The position numbers and the translations under genes are program-made. The notes under the pieces were generated by a model. It saw only the letters and a program-made list of their open reading frames with translations. It was not told the origin of the DNA and did not search any database. Positions 17,736-27,025 of a DNA stretch of 64,000 nucleotides are shown here, one piece after another. Origin of the DNA: Candidatus Babeliales bacterium (GTDB lineage Bacteria; Babelota; Babeliae; Babelales; JACPOV01). The number at the start of each line of letters is the position of its first letter. Position 1 is the first letter of the stretch. Location: NCBI GenBank assembly GCA_040879965.1, contig JBBDJI010000012.1:186001-250000 (forward strand), given 5' to 3'.

Positions 17736-18571
17736 AAAAAATAAATTGGGCAATATTAATTTCATTAACTTTACTAAGTATGAGTTTAATAACTTATCAA
17801 GTTTTGATAGATTATGTTGATTTTGATGAATCAATGAAAAAAAATGAATATATGCATATTGTCAAACAAAATAATTTTTTTGAGCGAACTTACAATTTAT
17901 TGAAACAATTGTACGAGAAAAATAATCCACAAAAAATAAAACAGAATAATACAATACGTATTCCAAAAATTATTCATCAAATCTGGCTCGGTAGCCCGTT
18001 TCCCGAAAAATATAAGCAATGGCAAGCAAGCTGGAAAGAGAAACATTCTGATTGGGATTATAAATTATGGACGGATGCAGATGTAGCTACTTTTAATTTT
18101 ATAAATAAGAAATTATTTGATGCTGCAACTAATTATGGTGAAAAATCTGATATCTGGCGTTATGAAATTTTGGAGCAATATGGCGGAGTATATGTGGATA
18201 CTGATTTTGAATGTTTAAAAGCTTTAGATATTTTACATTATATGTATGATTTTTATATTGGTATTCAACCATTAGATACTAATATAGTTCAATTAGGTAT
18301 AGGCATTATTGGTTCAATTCCGCATCACCCATTACTCAAGCAAGCGATAAAGCAATTACCAGTTTATCAAAGCAAAAAACAAATCATTCTTAAGACAGGT
18401 CCAATTTTTTTTACTAACATTTTCTTGAACTATATGAATCGATTTGACTATCTTGATATTGCATTACCAGCAACTTATTTTTATCCATTGGGTTATATAA
18501 AAAAAGATGATGGATGGCAAAAATCAGAATCATTTGCAGTGCATCATTGGGAAGGTAGTTGGTTAAAATAA
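17732..18571 (+). CDS. GT32-type glycosyltransferase with N-terminal signal/anchor
   Basis: The 279-residue protein starts with a hydrophobic helix (residues 5-22, WAILISLTLLSMSLITYQ), then a linker and a GT32 (Och1/'DXD sugar-binding') domain: IPKIIHQIWLGSPFPEKY, WDYKLWTDADV, KSDIWRYEILEQYGGVYVD and the DTD motif. The C-terminal HHWEGSW also fits. Nearly the same protein is encoded at 24487. GT32 enzymes transfer sugars from nucleotide donors, yet the leader implies placement outside the cytoplasmic leaflet. ATG overlaps the fcl stop. Sugar and acceptor are unknown. Confidence 0.85.
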   Translation: MKKINWAILISLTLLSMSLITYQVLIDYVDFDESMKKNEYMHIVKQNNFFERTYNLLKQLYEKNNPQKIKQNNTIRIPKIIHQIWLGSPFPEKYKQWQASWKEKHSDWDYKLWTDADVATFNFINKKLFDAATNYGEKSDIWRYEILEQYGGVYVDTDFECLKALDILHYMYDFYIGIQPLDTNIVQLGIGIIGSIPHHPLLKQAIKQLPVYQSKKQIILKTGPIFFTNIFLNYMNRFDYLDIALPATYFYPLGYIKKDDGWQKSESFAVHHWEGSWLK

Positions 18572-18587
18572 AAAAAGGAATAATGAA

Positions 18588-19637
18588 GTGAAGAGAAACC
18601 TATTGTTTTTTAGTTTATCAATATTTATATTATTTAGCTTGAATTCAGAAATGAATGGAATGATGAAAGGCGAGGACGCAAAGGTAAATTTTGATATTGC
18701 AATCAATACAGGTAATAAACAGTTACTTAATTCCATTAATCTTAAATCTATTTCTCAAGAAGATCAAAATGAAGCATTATTAAAAGTTGCTGAAAGACCT
18801 GCCCTAAAATATGTAGAAATTGCTAAAATTTTGATTGAAAATAAGGCTGATCCAAATACAACCGATCAATTGGGGGCAACTCCTTTAATGAGAGCTGCTG
18901 AAAAAGGTTCACTTGCTATTGTTGAATTATTATATGAAAAAACACGAAATCCAAATCAATTGGATAAAAATCAATTTAATGCAGCTGATTATGCTTTTTT
19001 TGGTAAAAATGTACAGGTTTTAAATTTTTTGATAAATAAAGATTTTTATCCTAATACTATAAGTCCAACTAAAGTAAATGAATTCTTAGACAAATTTAAT
19101 TACGAAAAATTATTTAATCAGGCAGTTGAAGATGGTAATTTAAATCAAGTAAAAACTTACATAAAAGAGATATCAAAATTAGAAAATGCACAAAAAATAA
19201 AAGATGATGCTTTATTAAAAGTTGCTCGTGAATCGGATTCAAAATATGTAGAAATTGCAAAAATTCTTGTTGATAATAATGCTAATCCCGATACCATTAA
19301 TCCAGTTGGCAACACACCACTTATGACTGCAGTTTCTAGAGGCTCATTAGAAATAGTTCAATATTTGCTAAAGGTTACTAAAAATAAAGATCAAATTAAT
19401 CGCTTGAAGCATAATGCTATCAATTTAGCCTATTTAAATAAGAACAAAGAAAAATTAAAATTACTTTGGGATGCTGGCCTACGGCCGACTGGTAATATAA
19501 CTGAAAATCAAATAAAAGAATTTTTAGATATTGAAATAATTAGACAACCAGTAGAATATTCTTCATTAATCAAAAATCTTATTAATTTACAAAAAAATCT
19601 TATAGATCTAAATAGCTTATTGAAAATATTTGCTTAA
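18588..19637 (+). CDS. exported ankyrin-repeat protein
   Basis: The 349-residue protein has a signal peptide (MKRNLLFFSLSIFILFSLNS) and two blocks of ankyrin repeats (about residues 60-135 and 205-290), seen as EIAKILIENKADPNTTDQLG, ATPLMRAAEKGSLAIVELL and NTPLMTAVSRGSLEIVQYLL. Ankyrin repeats bind proteins; exported ones in intracellular bacteria are often effectors. The start is GTG at 18588 with AAGGAATAA upstream; the ATG eight bases earlier runs into a stop after two codons. It is a close paralogue of the following gene. Confidence 0.87.
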   Translation: MKRNLLFFSLSIFILFSLNSEMNGMMKGEDAKVNFDIAINTGNKQLLNSINLKSISQEDQNEALLKVAERPALKYVEIAKILIENKADPNTTDQLGATPLMRAAEKGSLAIVELLYEKTRNPNQLDKNQFNAADYAFFGKNVQVLNFLINKDFYPNTISPTKVNEFLDKFNYEKLFNQAVEDGNLNQVKTYIKEISKLENAQKIKDDALLKVARESDSKYVEIAKILVDNNANPDTINPVGNTPLMTAVSRGSLEIVQYLLKVTKNKDQINRLKHNAINLAYLNKNKEKLKLLWDAGLRPTGNITENQIKEFLDIEIIRQPVEYSSLIKNLINLQKNLIDLNSLLKIFA

Positions 19638-19657
19638 AAAATAAAAAAAGGGAACAT

Positions 19658-21052
19658 ATGAAATTATTATTATTATTTAGTTTGTTAGTTTTTTCCGGTG
19701 TTAATTATGCGCAAGCTCCAGGGGCCAATGAAAGCTTTTTAAAAGCAGTAAATGAAGCAGATTCTGAAAAAGTTGAAAAATATATAGATCAGGTTAGTAG
19801 TGAGGTAAAAAATAAAGCCTTATGGAATATAGTTGATAAGAAAGAACCCGAGTACGTGAAGATCGCAAATTTCTTGCTAGGAAATGCTGCTGATCCAAAT
19901 TATGTAGATCCGACATTAGACATGCGGATACTAGTAAAAGCAGTAAAAGATGGTTCAGCTGATATGCTCAAAACTATATTAAAAAGTCCTAAATTAAAAC
20001 TGAATATCACTTATGGCCAAAAGACACTCATAGAACTTACGGCAGACAAAGAAAAAAACTCTCTTTTAATTGTTTATGGATACGATCCACGCATAGCTGA
20101 AACAGTAGCCATGACTATTAATGATGCAACTTTTATAGGATATATAAAAGGTGAACAATTTGAAGAAGCAAAGGAAGTGCAAAATGTTAGCCACAAAGCA
20201 AAAAATAAAGCTTTGTGGGATATAGTTGCAAAAAAAGGCAAAGGTTATCTTGATTTTGCAAAGTTTTTAATAGAACTAAAAGATGGACCAAGTGTCAATT
20301 TAAGGGAAGTTAACAATGTTACTCTTTTGATGCGAGCGGCTGCAGTAGGCACACCTGAAATGCTGAATCTTTTGTTAGAAAAAGTAAACAATATTACATA
20401 TTTAGAACAAAAAGATAAATCAGGAAAAACAGTACTTGATTGGGCAGAGACTAAAGAAAAAAAAGATTTAATAGAACGAAAAATCATTGATTTAAAAAAT
20501 CCACAAGAGGCATTTCAAAGAGGAATAAGAGGAGGACATATAGGTTTGGTAGAAAAGACAATAGATCGTATTATTAGTGAAAAAACTAAAAGTGATGCAT
20601 TGCTGTATGTTGCTGCTCAACCTGATCCGAAATTTGTGGATATTGCAGAAATTTTAATAGATAAAGGTGCAGAAATAAATGCACAAGATCAAAATGGCAA
20701 TACACCATTAATTTTGGCAACGCTTAATGGAAGCTTATCAATGCTTGAGTATCTTTTAAGTGTACGGGGAGGAAACCCGAATCTTACAAACCAATCTAGA
20801 ATGAATCCATTGGATTATGCGTATGAATCTTTTAGTAAAGAGAGATATTTAATAAAAAGAAAAAAGCTATTTTTAGAAAAAATGGAAGCATTAAGAAGTG
20901 CTGGAGCAAATCCTAGTAAAATTGCATTAGAAAAAATAGAAAAAATTCTTAAAGGAGATTTGCCGCAAGATTTTGCACCACTTTTGAAAAATCTTAATGA
21001 TTTACAAAAAAGCCTTGAACAGCTAATTAATCAATTACAAAAAGTAGCTTAG
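19658..21052 (+). CDS. exported ankyrin-repeat protein
   Basis: The 464-residue protein has a signal peptide (MKLLLLFSLLVFSGVNYAQA) and three degenerate ankyrin blocks, the clearest at residues about 320-380 (EILIDKGAEINAQDQNG, NTPLILATLNGSLSMLEYLL). Repeated LWNIVDKKEPEYVKIANFLL-like segments show internal duplication. The coiled C-terminus (LKNLNDLQKSLEQL) matches the C-terminus of the preceding paralogue. AAAAAAGGGAAC precedes the ATG. It is the last gene of the operon; a strong terminator follows eight bases later. Confidence 0.87.
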   Translation: MKLLLLFSLLVFSGVNYAQAPGANESFLKAVNEADSEKVEKYIDQVSSEVKNKALWNIVDKKEPEYVKIANFLLGNAADPNYVDPTLDMRILVKAVKDGSADMLKTILKSPKLKLNITYGQKTLIELTADKEKNSLLIVYGYDPRIAETVAMTINDATFIGYIKGEQFEEAKEVQNVSHKAKNKALWDIVAKKGKGYLDFAKFLIELKDGPSVNLREVNNVTLLMRAAAVGTPEMLNLLLEKVNNITYLEQKDKSGKTVLDWAETKEKKDLIERKIIDLKNPQEAFQRGIRGGHIGLVEKTIDRIISEKTKSDALLYVAAQPDPKFVDIAEILIDKGAEINAQDQNGNTPLILATLNGSLSMLEYLLSVRGGNPNLTNQSRMNPLDYAYESFSKERYLIKRKKLFLEKMEALRSAGANPSKIALEKIEKILKGDLPQDFAPLLKNLNDLQKSLEQLINQLQKVA

Positions 21053-21060
21053 TTTTATAA

Positions 21061-21090
21061 AAAGCCTGGATAAACTCCAGGCTTTTGTAT
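21061..21090 (+). terminator. intrinsic terminator ending the sugar-nucleotide operon
   Basis: AAAGCCTGGA (21061-21070) pairs with TCCAGGCTTT (21076-21085) around a five-base loop, followed by a T-rich tail. It lies eight bases after the ankyrin gene stop and only ten bases before the next gene's start. Confidence 0.85.
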
Positions 21091-21099
21091 TGTTTTGAA

Positions 21100-22770
21100 A
21101 TGATTAAATATTTTATTTTTTTTACATTTATTTTTAGTACGGCCATTTTTTGCTTTGAAGAAAAACCAATTGTGGTAGTAATTCCTTCATATAACAATAA
21201 GGATTGGTATAAAAGAAATTTATCATCTTTATTGTCTCAAAATTATACAAATTTTTGTGTTATTTATATTAATGATTGTTCATCCGATGACACGGGTAGT
21301 TTGGTTCAAGAATTTTTAGCAGCACATGATAAAAATAAACGTGTGCAATTAATTAAAAATAAAGCAAGACGTGGCGCACTTGCAAATCATTGGATGGCGA
21401 TACAATTAATTCCTGATAATGCAATTGTAGTACATCTAGATGGCGATGATTGGTTTGCACATGAAAATGTTTTGAAACGGATCAATCAAGAATATCAGGA
21501 TCCTAATGTATGGATGACTTATGGACAATATATCGTACATCCGTCAAAACAGCCTGGCCATTGCCGATCATTGCAACCAAATATTGGAGCAGAAAATAAA
21601 TGGCGTGATAGCTTATTACTTCATTATTCACACCTGCGTACTTTTTATGCATGGTTATTTAAACGTATTAAACTTGATGATTTGCTTATTAAAAATAATT
21701 TTTTTCCGGTAGCGTGTGATAATGCCTTTATGCTTCCAATGCTAGAAATGGCAGGGTCTCATGTTCGCTTTATTCCTGATATTTTATATGTTTATAATCA
21801 AGAGACGTCATTAAATGATTATAAGAATCATCTGAATGTACAACTTAATATTGCACAATATATTCATAAAAAACCTCGATATATGCCATTGAATAATGAT
21901 TTATATAAATCAAAAAAATATGATCCTACCGTTGATATGCTTATTTTTTCTTTTGATAGGCCAATGCAGCTTTATGCATTATTAGAATCTATCGAACATT
22001 ATATTAAAAATATACAAACAATAAATGTTTTATATCGTGCAAGTAATCGTGATTTTGAATATGCATATGAAAATTTAAAAAAATGTTTCCCCTGTATTTG
22101 CTTTGTACAACAATCAGAGAAAAATCCTCATGCAGATTTTAAAGAAAAAACACTGGATTTAGTTTTTGCACGCTCAGATAATTATATTCTATTTGCGGTT
22201 GATGATATTATTGTTAAGGATTACATCGATCTAAAGCAATGTATTGATATTTTAGAACGTATGCATGCATATGGATTCTTTTTGCGACTAGGAAGCAATA
22301 TAACTCATAGTTATTTATCAGATCTTTCAAAAAATAATGATAACAAAGTCCCACCATATCTCGAGATTGAGCCAAATATTCTTGCATGGCAATTTCGCTA
22401 TGCAAAGCATGATTGGGCTTATCCAAATACATTGGATATGACATTATATCGAAAACGAGATATTGAATCAGTGCTCCGGCAATTATCTTATACCACACCA
22501 AATACATTAGAAGGTCAATGGTATGGGAGTACCGATTTTTTAAATATAGGAGTATGTTTTAAGCAATCAAAAGTAGTTAATATTCCATTGAATATTGTGC
22601 AGGAAGCAAAATACAATAGGATAGCTAATAAACATGTTATATACAAAAGTACGCTTGATTTATTACAAAAATTTAACAATGGATTAAAAATTGATATTAA
22701 CCCATTATATAAATTTGCAAATAATTCAGCTCATATAGATTATGAGCCATCATTTATTTTGCGCTACTAG
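21100..22770 (+). CDS. two-domain glycosyltransferase (GT2 plus second GT-A-like domain) with signal peptide
   Basis: The 556-residue protein starts with a signal peptide (MIKYFIFFTFIFSTAIFCF), then a GT2 domain (residues about 20-260: VVVIPSYNNKDWYKRNLSSL, INDCSSDDTG, HLDGDDWFAHENVL). After residue 280 comes a second nucleotide-sugar-type fold (VDMLIFSFDRPMQLYALLES, then LFAVDDIIVKD), so it may be bifunctional. An upstream TTG frame from 21085 lies inside the terminator; ATG 21100 is preferred. There is no ribosome binding site. Export of a nucleotide-sugar enzyme is unexpected. It ends by overlapping a convergent gene by 21 bases. Confidence 0.8.
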   Translation: MIKYFIFFTFIFSTAIFCFEEKPIVVVIPSYNNKDWYKRNLSSLLSQNYTNFCVIYINDCSSDDTGSLVQEFLAAHDKNKRVQLIKNKARRGALANHWMAIQLIPDNAIVVHLDGDDWFAHENVLKRINQEYQDPNVWMTYGQYIVHPSKQPGHCRSLQPNIGAENKWRDSLLLHYSHLRTFYAWLFKRIKLDDLLIKNNFFPVACDNAFMLPMLEMAGSHVRFIPDILYVYNQETSLNDYKNHLNVQLNIAQYIHKKPRYMPLNNDLYKSKKYDPTVDMLIFSFDRPMQLYALLESIEHYIKNIQTINVLYRASNRDFEYAYENLKKCFPCICFVQQSEKNPHADFKEKTLDLVFARSDNYILFAVDDIIVKDYIDLKQCIDILERMHAYGFFLRLGSNITHSYLSDLSKNNDNKVPPYLEIEPNILAWQFRYAKHDWAYPNTLDMTLYRKRDIESVLRQLSYTTPNTLEGQWYGSTDFLNIGVCFKQSKVVNIPLNIVQEAKYNRIANKHVIYKSTLDLLQKFNNGLKIDINPLYKFANNSAHIDYEPSFILRY

Positions 22771-23427
22771 TTGTTGTTTATAGAGATATATATATTTTTT
22801 TTTTACTAAATTATGTTCTTGTAATGCTAATGGATTTTGCTGGTTTGTTGAAAGACCATATGGATTTTTATAATAAATACCAAGTGGTAAAGGGATACGC
22901 TTAAAGCTGGCACCACCAAAAGCAGCACGGATCCATATTTCCCAATCACCTGCTATTTTATACGATTCATCAAAATAACCAAATCGATTGTGCAAAGATT
23001 TACGCCACATTGGATGATTATTTGGCACACAATCAATTAATAATGCTTGTAAACTAAAATTTCTTTTTTTTACTTGCTTGAATTGATGAGAGTTTTCAAG
23101 ATTATCATTTGGTGTGCAAGTAATATAAAAGTCTGAATACACTAAATCAATTATTGGATATCGATCTAATATATTCATATATAATTCATAGCAATATGGA
23201 ACAAGACGATCATCAAGATTTGCATTAATTAAATATTCACCTTTCGATTGATTGATTGCATAATTCCAAACAGCATAAATACCAGGATCATGATCAAGTC
23301 TTTCATAATAAATATTTTTATATGATTGTTGATATTTTTTAATAATAATTTCTTCATTTCCGGGAGAGTTTGCATTAATTAAAATTAATTCGCAGCAATC
23401 AAAAACAGTTTGTTGAACAATATTTTT
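22750..23427 (-). pseudogene. GT2 glycosyltransferase lacking its N-terminus
   Basis: The minus-strand frame is open from a TAA at 23428-23430 to the stop at 22750. It reads NIVQQTVFDCCELILINANS, then HDPGIYAVWNYAINQSKGEY and NANLDDRLVPYCYELYMNIL, followed by SDFYITCTPNDN and YKIAGDWEIWIRAAFGGASF. This is a GT2 domain that begins inside the first beta-alpha unit: the usual first 20 or so residues with the donor-binding start are absent, and no ATG, GTG or TTG precedes the conserved part. An in-frame ATG at 23178 would give a 142-residue fragment without the donor-binding half. Most likely non-functional. Confidence 0.75.
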
Positions 23428-23518
23428 TTATATCTTATTTATTCCTTTTAATACAATTTTTTCTACCGAAAAAAACGTCTATATAATACCGTTTGCTGGT
23501 TTTGAACAACATGATTTT

Positions 23519-24490
23519 ATGTTTGATTTACAACAGCGTGATGAGTGTATGAAGTCATTTTATATGTTACGTATGGCATTACAAAAATTAGGATATAAAG
23601 TAGAGGTTACTTTATTGAATAAAAAATTAGAGAATATTGCTGTAATTATTTCATGTGATATTCATAATGCTAATATCTTAAAAAAATTAAATGAATACCC
23701 AAAAGAAAAATGTTATCTATTTTTATGGGAACCACCAGTAGTTAAACCATTTTTATATAATAAAAATCTTCATCAATATTTTTCAAAAATTTTTACAATG
23801 GTTGATTCATTAGTTGATAATGAACGGTATTTTAAATTTTATTATCCGCAACCATCATTAAATATAATTGAAAATATTGTGCCATTTGAGCAAAAAAAAC
23901 TATGTACATTGATTGGATGTAATAAAGCATCAACCATTAATGGTGAATTATATTCTGAACGATTGGCAGTAATACAATTTTTTGAAAATCTAAAAACGAA
24001 TGATTTTGAATTTTATGGTGTTGGATGGCCATCATTCTTACATAATTATAAAGGAGCAACTGGCACAAAAAAAGAATGCTTGAAAAACTATAGGTTTTGT
24101 TTTTGTTACGAAAACACCAAAAATCTAAGCGGTTATATTACTGAAAAAATATTTGATTGTTTTGTAGCAGGTTGTGTACCAATATACTGGGGTGCATGCA
24201 ATATTGCAGACTATATTCCTAATAATTGTTTTATAGATCGAAGAAATTTTCAAAATAATAAAGAACTATATATTTATTTAAAAAGCATGACTCCAGCAGT
24301 ATATCAAAAATATATTGATGCAATAAAAAAATTTTTAAAAAGTAAACAAGCATTTTTATTTTCTACCAGCTACTTTGTAGATTCTATCTTATCTCTTATT
24401 AATCCAAATTATGACTTATCAATTATTTTTATAAAAGAAGAGCAGATCAAATTAAAGGAAACAAAAAAAATGAGAGACAAAATCTTATGA
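23519..24490 (+). CDS. GT10 alpha-1,3/4-fucosyltransferase (5' end apparently lost)
   Basis: The GT10 signature is plain: FCFCYENTKNLSGYITEKIF then FVAGCVPIYWGACNIADYIP, the donor-site motif of bacterial alpha-1,3-fucosyltransferases. The substrate GDP-fucose is made by gmd/fcl at 15607-17735. The first ATG is 23519 (323 residues), but the frame is open to 23417 and the upstream codons read FFYILFIPFNTIFSTEKNVY then IIPFAGFEQHDF, which looks like the rest of a signal peptide and the true start of the domain. No start codon and no ribosome binding site serve that longer form, so the 5' end seems deleted together with that of the neighbour at 22750-23427. Expression is doubtful. Confidence 0.8.
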   Translation: MFDLQQRDECMKSFYMLRMALQKLGYKVEVTLLNKKLENIAVIISCDIHNANILKKLNEYPKEKCYLFLWEPPVVKPFLYNKNLHQYFSKIFTMVDSLVDNERYFKFYYPQPSLNIIENIVPFEQKKLCTLIGCNKASTINGELYSERLAVIQFFENLKTNDFEFYGVGWPSFLHNYKGATGTKKECLKNYRFCFCYENTKNLSGYITEKIFDCFVAGCVPIYWGACNIADYIPNNCFIDRRNFQNNKELYIYLKSMTPAVYQKYIDAIKKFLKSKQAFLFSTSYFVDSILSLINPNYDLSIIFIKEEQIKLKETKKMRDKIL

Positions 24491-25344
24491 AAAAAAATTA
24501 TATTTTTTTGTTTTTATTTTTCTTTGTAACTAATGCTGAGCAATCAAAACTGATATCAATTAATTTTGATATATCTATGAATGGGCCAATATCCTATGGC
24601 TTTAATGATCCACAAGATTATTTATGGCTTACCTTTTGGCGTTCATTATATGAAAAATATAATTTATCTATTATGCCACCATTATCAGAACTTCGTATTC
24701 CCAAACTTATTCATCAAATTTGGCTTGGAAGCGAATTTCCTGAAGAATATCGAGAATGGCAAGCAAGTTGGTTGCAGATACATCCTGATTGGCAATATAA
24801 ATTATGGACCGATGAAGATGTAAAGATGCTTAAGCTTTATAATCAAAATTTATTTGATAATGCAGTCAATTATGCACAACAATCAGATATTTTGCGCTAT
24901 GAAATTTTATATCGATTTGGTGGTTTATATATTGATATTGATTTTAGATGCTTAAAGCCTTTTGATGTTTTGCATCATTGCTATGATTTTTATATTGGTA
25001 TCATGAGTACCGGCACTGTTGATTTAGGGATAGGGTTAATTGGTTCAAAACCGCATAGCCCTATCTTAAAAGAAGTAATTAAATCTATGTGCGCAAAAAA
25101 AATCAAATCGTATCAAGATATTTTATCAGCAACAGGGAACCTTCATTTTATGAAAGCATTTATGCGAAGTGCTTCTCAATGTAAAGAACCAATTATTACT
25201 TTTCCGGCAAGCTTTTTTTATCCTTCTCCAAATAAGGCACGCTTTTTAACTAAAGATCAGCAAGATCAATATATTCGACCCGAATCATTTGCCATTCATT
25301 ATTGGGCATGTAGTTGGCAAAAAAAAGAAGCTTTATGCTCATGA
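24487..25344 (+). CDS. exported GT32-type glycosyltransferase
   Basis: The 285-residue protein has a signal peptide (MKKNYIFLFLFFFVTNA) and a GT32 domain: LRIPKLIHQIWLGSEFPEEY, WQYKLWTDEDV, QSDILRYEILYRFGGLYIDI and the DID motif, ending HYWACSW. It is a clear paralogue of the 17732 protein, but with a cleavable-looking signal rather than an anchor. ATG overlaps the fucosyltransferase stop (ATGA), so the two are co-translated. Its end overlaps the convergent RNase G gene by six bases, and there is no terminator between them. Confidence 0.85.
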   Translation: MKKNYIFLFLFFFVTNAEQSKLISINFDISMNGPISYGFNDPQDYLWLTFWRSLYEKYNLSIMPPLSELRIPKLIHQIWLGSEFPEEYREWQASWLQIHPDWQYKLWTDEDVKMLKLYNQNLFDNAVNYAQQSDILRYEILYRFGGLYIDIDFRCLKPFDVLHHCYDFYIGIMSTGTVDLGIGLIGSKPHSPILKEVIKSMCAKKIKSYQDILSATGNLHFMKAFMRSASQCKEPIITFPASFFYPSPNKARFLTKDQQDQYIRPESFAIHYWACSWQKKEALCS

Positions 25345-26856
25345 GCTTCTTATATTTTCAATCTTATAATTAATGATGCCAAGAGAATCATCACTTGCCA
25401 GAGTAATTTTGGTATTGAATTCTTTTTCCAATGCAAAGATGCTATTATATTCAACGGTGGTTATATATTCAAACATGTTTGGATTGAGCGAAATAATAAC
25501 AGCTTTGTTTTTATGTTTTTCAAGTTCTTTTTTTATTTTTGCTAATAAAGTATAGCATTGGGTTTGCAATGATTTTACTACGCCCAAGCCATGACATTTG
25601 ATGCAAGTATCCATCAGTTCTTGCAACAAAGTTTTGCCAGAACGTTTTCTAGTCATTTGCAGCAAACCAAACTCAGAAACTTTTAAAAGAACGGATTGGA
25701 ATTTATCACGCTCTTTGAGGGTTTTTTCAAAAAATTTTAATAATTTTTGTCGATTTGCAGCAGTTGCCATATCAATAAAATCAATAACAATTAAGCCGCC
25801 AATATTGCGTAAACGTAACTGTCTGACTACTTCTTCAGCTGCTTCTAAATTTGTTTTTAAAATTGTTTCTTCTAAATCAGCTTTGCCAATATATTTTCCA
25901 GTATTAACATCAATAACGGTCATTGCTTGCGTTTGTTCGATAATAATTGAGCCGCCAGATTTTAAATTAACTTTTATTGATAATGCTTCTTCTATTTGTT
26001 TATTAACTCCTAAGCGCTCAAAAATATCTTCTGGGCCAGAATAATAATGCACTCGTTGTGTAAATTCTGGGGCAATTGTTTTTACAAATTTATAAATTTC
26101 TGCTTGTTCATGTTTATTATCAATAATAATATCTTCCACATCTTCATCTAAATGATCTCGAACGATGCGTAATGGAATTGGCAAATCTTCATAAATTTTT
26201 TCTTGGGGTTGTGCTGCTTGGTACCTTTTTAAAATGGTATTCCAAGTGGTAACCGAATATTTAAGATCACGGAGTATTTCACGATCACTTTTGCCTTCAG
26301 AAGTAGTACGAATAATTGCACCCATTCCATCTGGTAAATTACTAATCAATAGTTCTTTTAAACGATTACGCTCGTCTCGGTCTTCTATTTTTTTTGAAAT
26401 AGCAATACGTGGAATATTTGGCATTAAAACAATAAATCTTCCCGGCAACGTAAAGCAAGTTGTAAGTTTAGCTCCTTTTTCATATACCGGCTCCTTGCTT
26501 ACTTGTACAAGAATCGCTTCACCTTCTTTTAAAATTTTACTAATGTTAAGCGTTGGTGACCGTTCTTCTCTTGTTGTTTTACCTGGAATTTCTTCTACTT
26601 CGACTGTTTGGCTCATTCGTTGTAAAGCAAGTTCGCGATCAATTTCAGAAATATGCAGAAAACCAGCTTTTTCTTGACCTATATCTACAAATGCGGTTTG
26701 AATTCCTGGTAAAACTTTATTCACAATACCTTTAAAAAAAGATCGTTCTAAAGGTTGAGTAACTGGTGAAGAGAAATAAATATTTTGTAACTCACCATCT
26801 CGTAAAATTGCGACTTTTGTTTGCCAAGGATTCACCTTTACTATAATTTTCTTCAT
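25339..26856 (-). CDS. rng: ribonuclease G/E family endoribonuclease
   Basis: The 505-residue cytoplasmic nuclease starts MKKIIVKVNPWQTKVAILRD. It has the S1-type insertion (residues about 38-75: FFKGIVNKVLPGIQTAFVDI, KAGFLHISEI), a PGRFIVLMP motif, the Mg-binding catalytic region with DVNTGKYIG and IVIDFIDM, and the zinc-link cysteines in CIKCHGLG near residue 420. The length and the absence of a long C-terminal scaffold fit RNase G or a short RNase E. It processes rRNA and decays mRNA. It is divergent from the lipoprotein gene at 27026, and a palindromic CTAACCGTTAG lies in its leader. Confidence 0.93.
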   Translation of the reverse strand: MKKIIVKVNPWQTKVAILRDGELQNIYFSSPVTQPLERSFFKGIVNKVLPGIQTAFVDIGQEKAGFLHISEIDRELALQRMSQTVEVEEIPGKTTREERSPTLNISKILKEGEAILVQVSKEPVYEKGAKLTTCFTLPGRFIVLMPNIPRIAISKKIEDRDERNRLKELLISNLPDGMGAIIRTTSEGKSDREILRDLKYSVTTWNTILKRYQAAQPQEKIYEDLPIPLRIVRDHLDEDVEDIIIDNKHEQAEIYKFVKTIAPEFTQRVHYYSGPEDIFERLGVNKQIEEALSIKVNLKSGGSIIIEQTQAMTVIDVNTGKYIGKADLEETILKTNLEAAEEVVRQLRLRNIGGLIVIDFIDMATAANRQKLLKFFEKTLKERDKFQSVLLKVSEFGLLQMTRKRSGKTLLQELMDTCIKCHGLGVVKSLQTQCYTLLAKIKKELEKHKNKAVIISLNPNMFEYITTVEYNSIFALEKEFNTKITLASDDSLGIINYKIENIRSS

Positions 26857-26983
26857 TTATTTTTTTTACCCCTAACTAACCGTTAGATGATTTGTTTATT
26901 AATTTTGTCTTATTTTAAGTATACTCAATCTGTTTGCTAAAGAGTAGGCACAACAATAATAAGTAGAAAATTAACCAAAAGTA

Positions 26984-26992
26984 TGGTAAAAT
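26984..26992 (+). promoter_or_regulatory. extended -10 promoter of the OmpA-type lipoprotein gene
   Basis: TGGTAAAAT matches the extended -10 (TGnTAnnnT) exactly. It lies about 34 bases before the ATG with AAGGAGA in between. No convincing -35 is visible, as is common for extended -10 promoters. The same TGnTAAAAT form precedes murI. Confidence 0.5.
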
Positions 26993-27025
26993 TTTTGAAA
27001 AAAATTAAACCAAGGAGACAAAATA

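Noticed and set aside
25598-26044. 148-codon plus-strand ORF (and a similar one at 26234-26677)
   Set aside because: Lies antisense inside RNase G; the translation is Ser/Ile-rich without motifs, while the opposite strand is a fully conserved gene.
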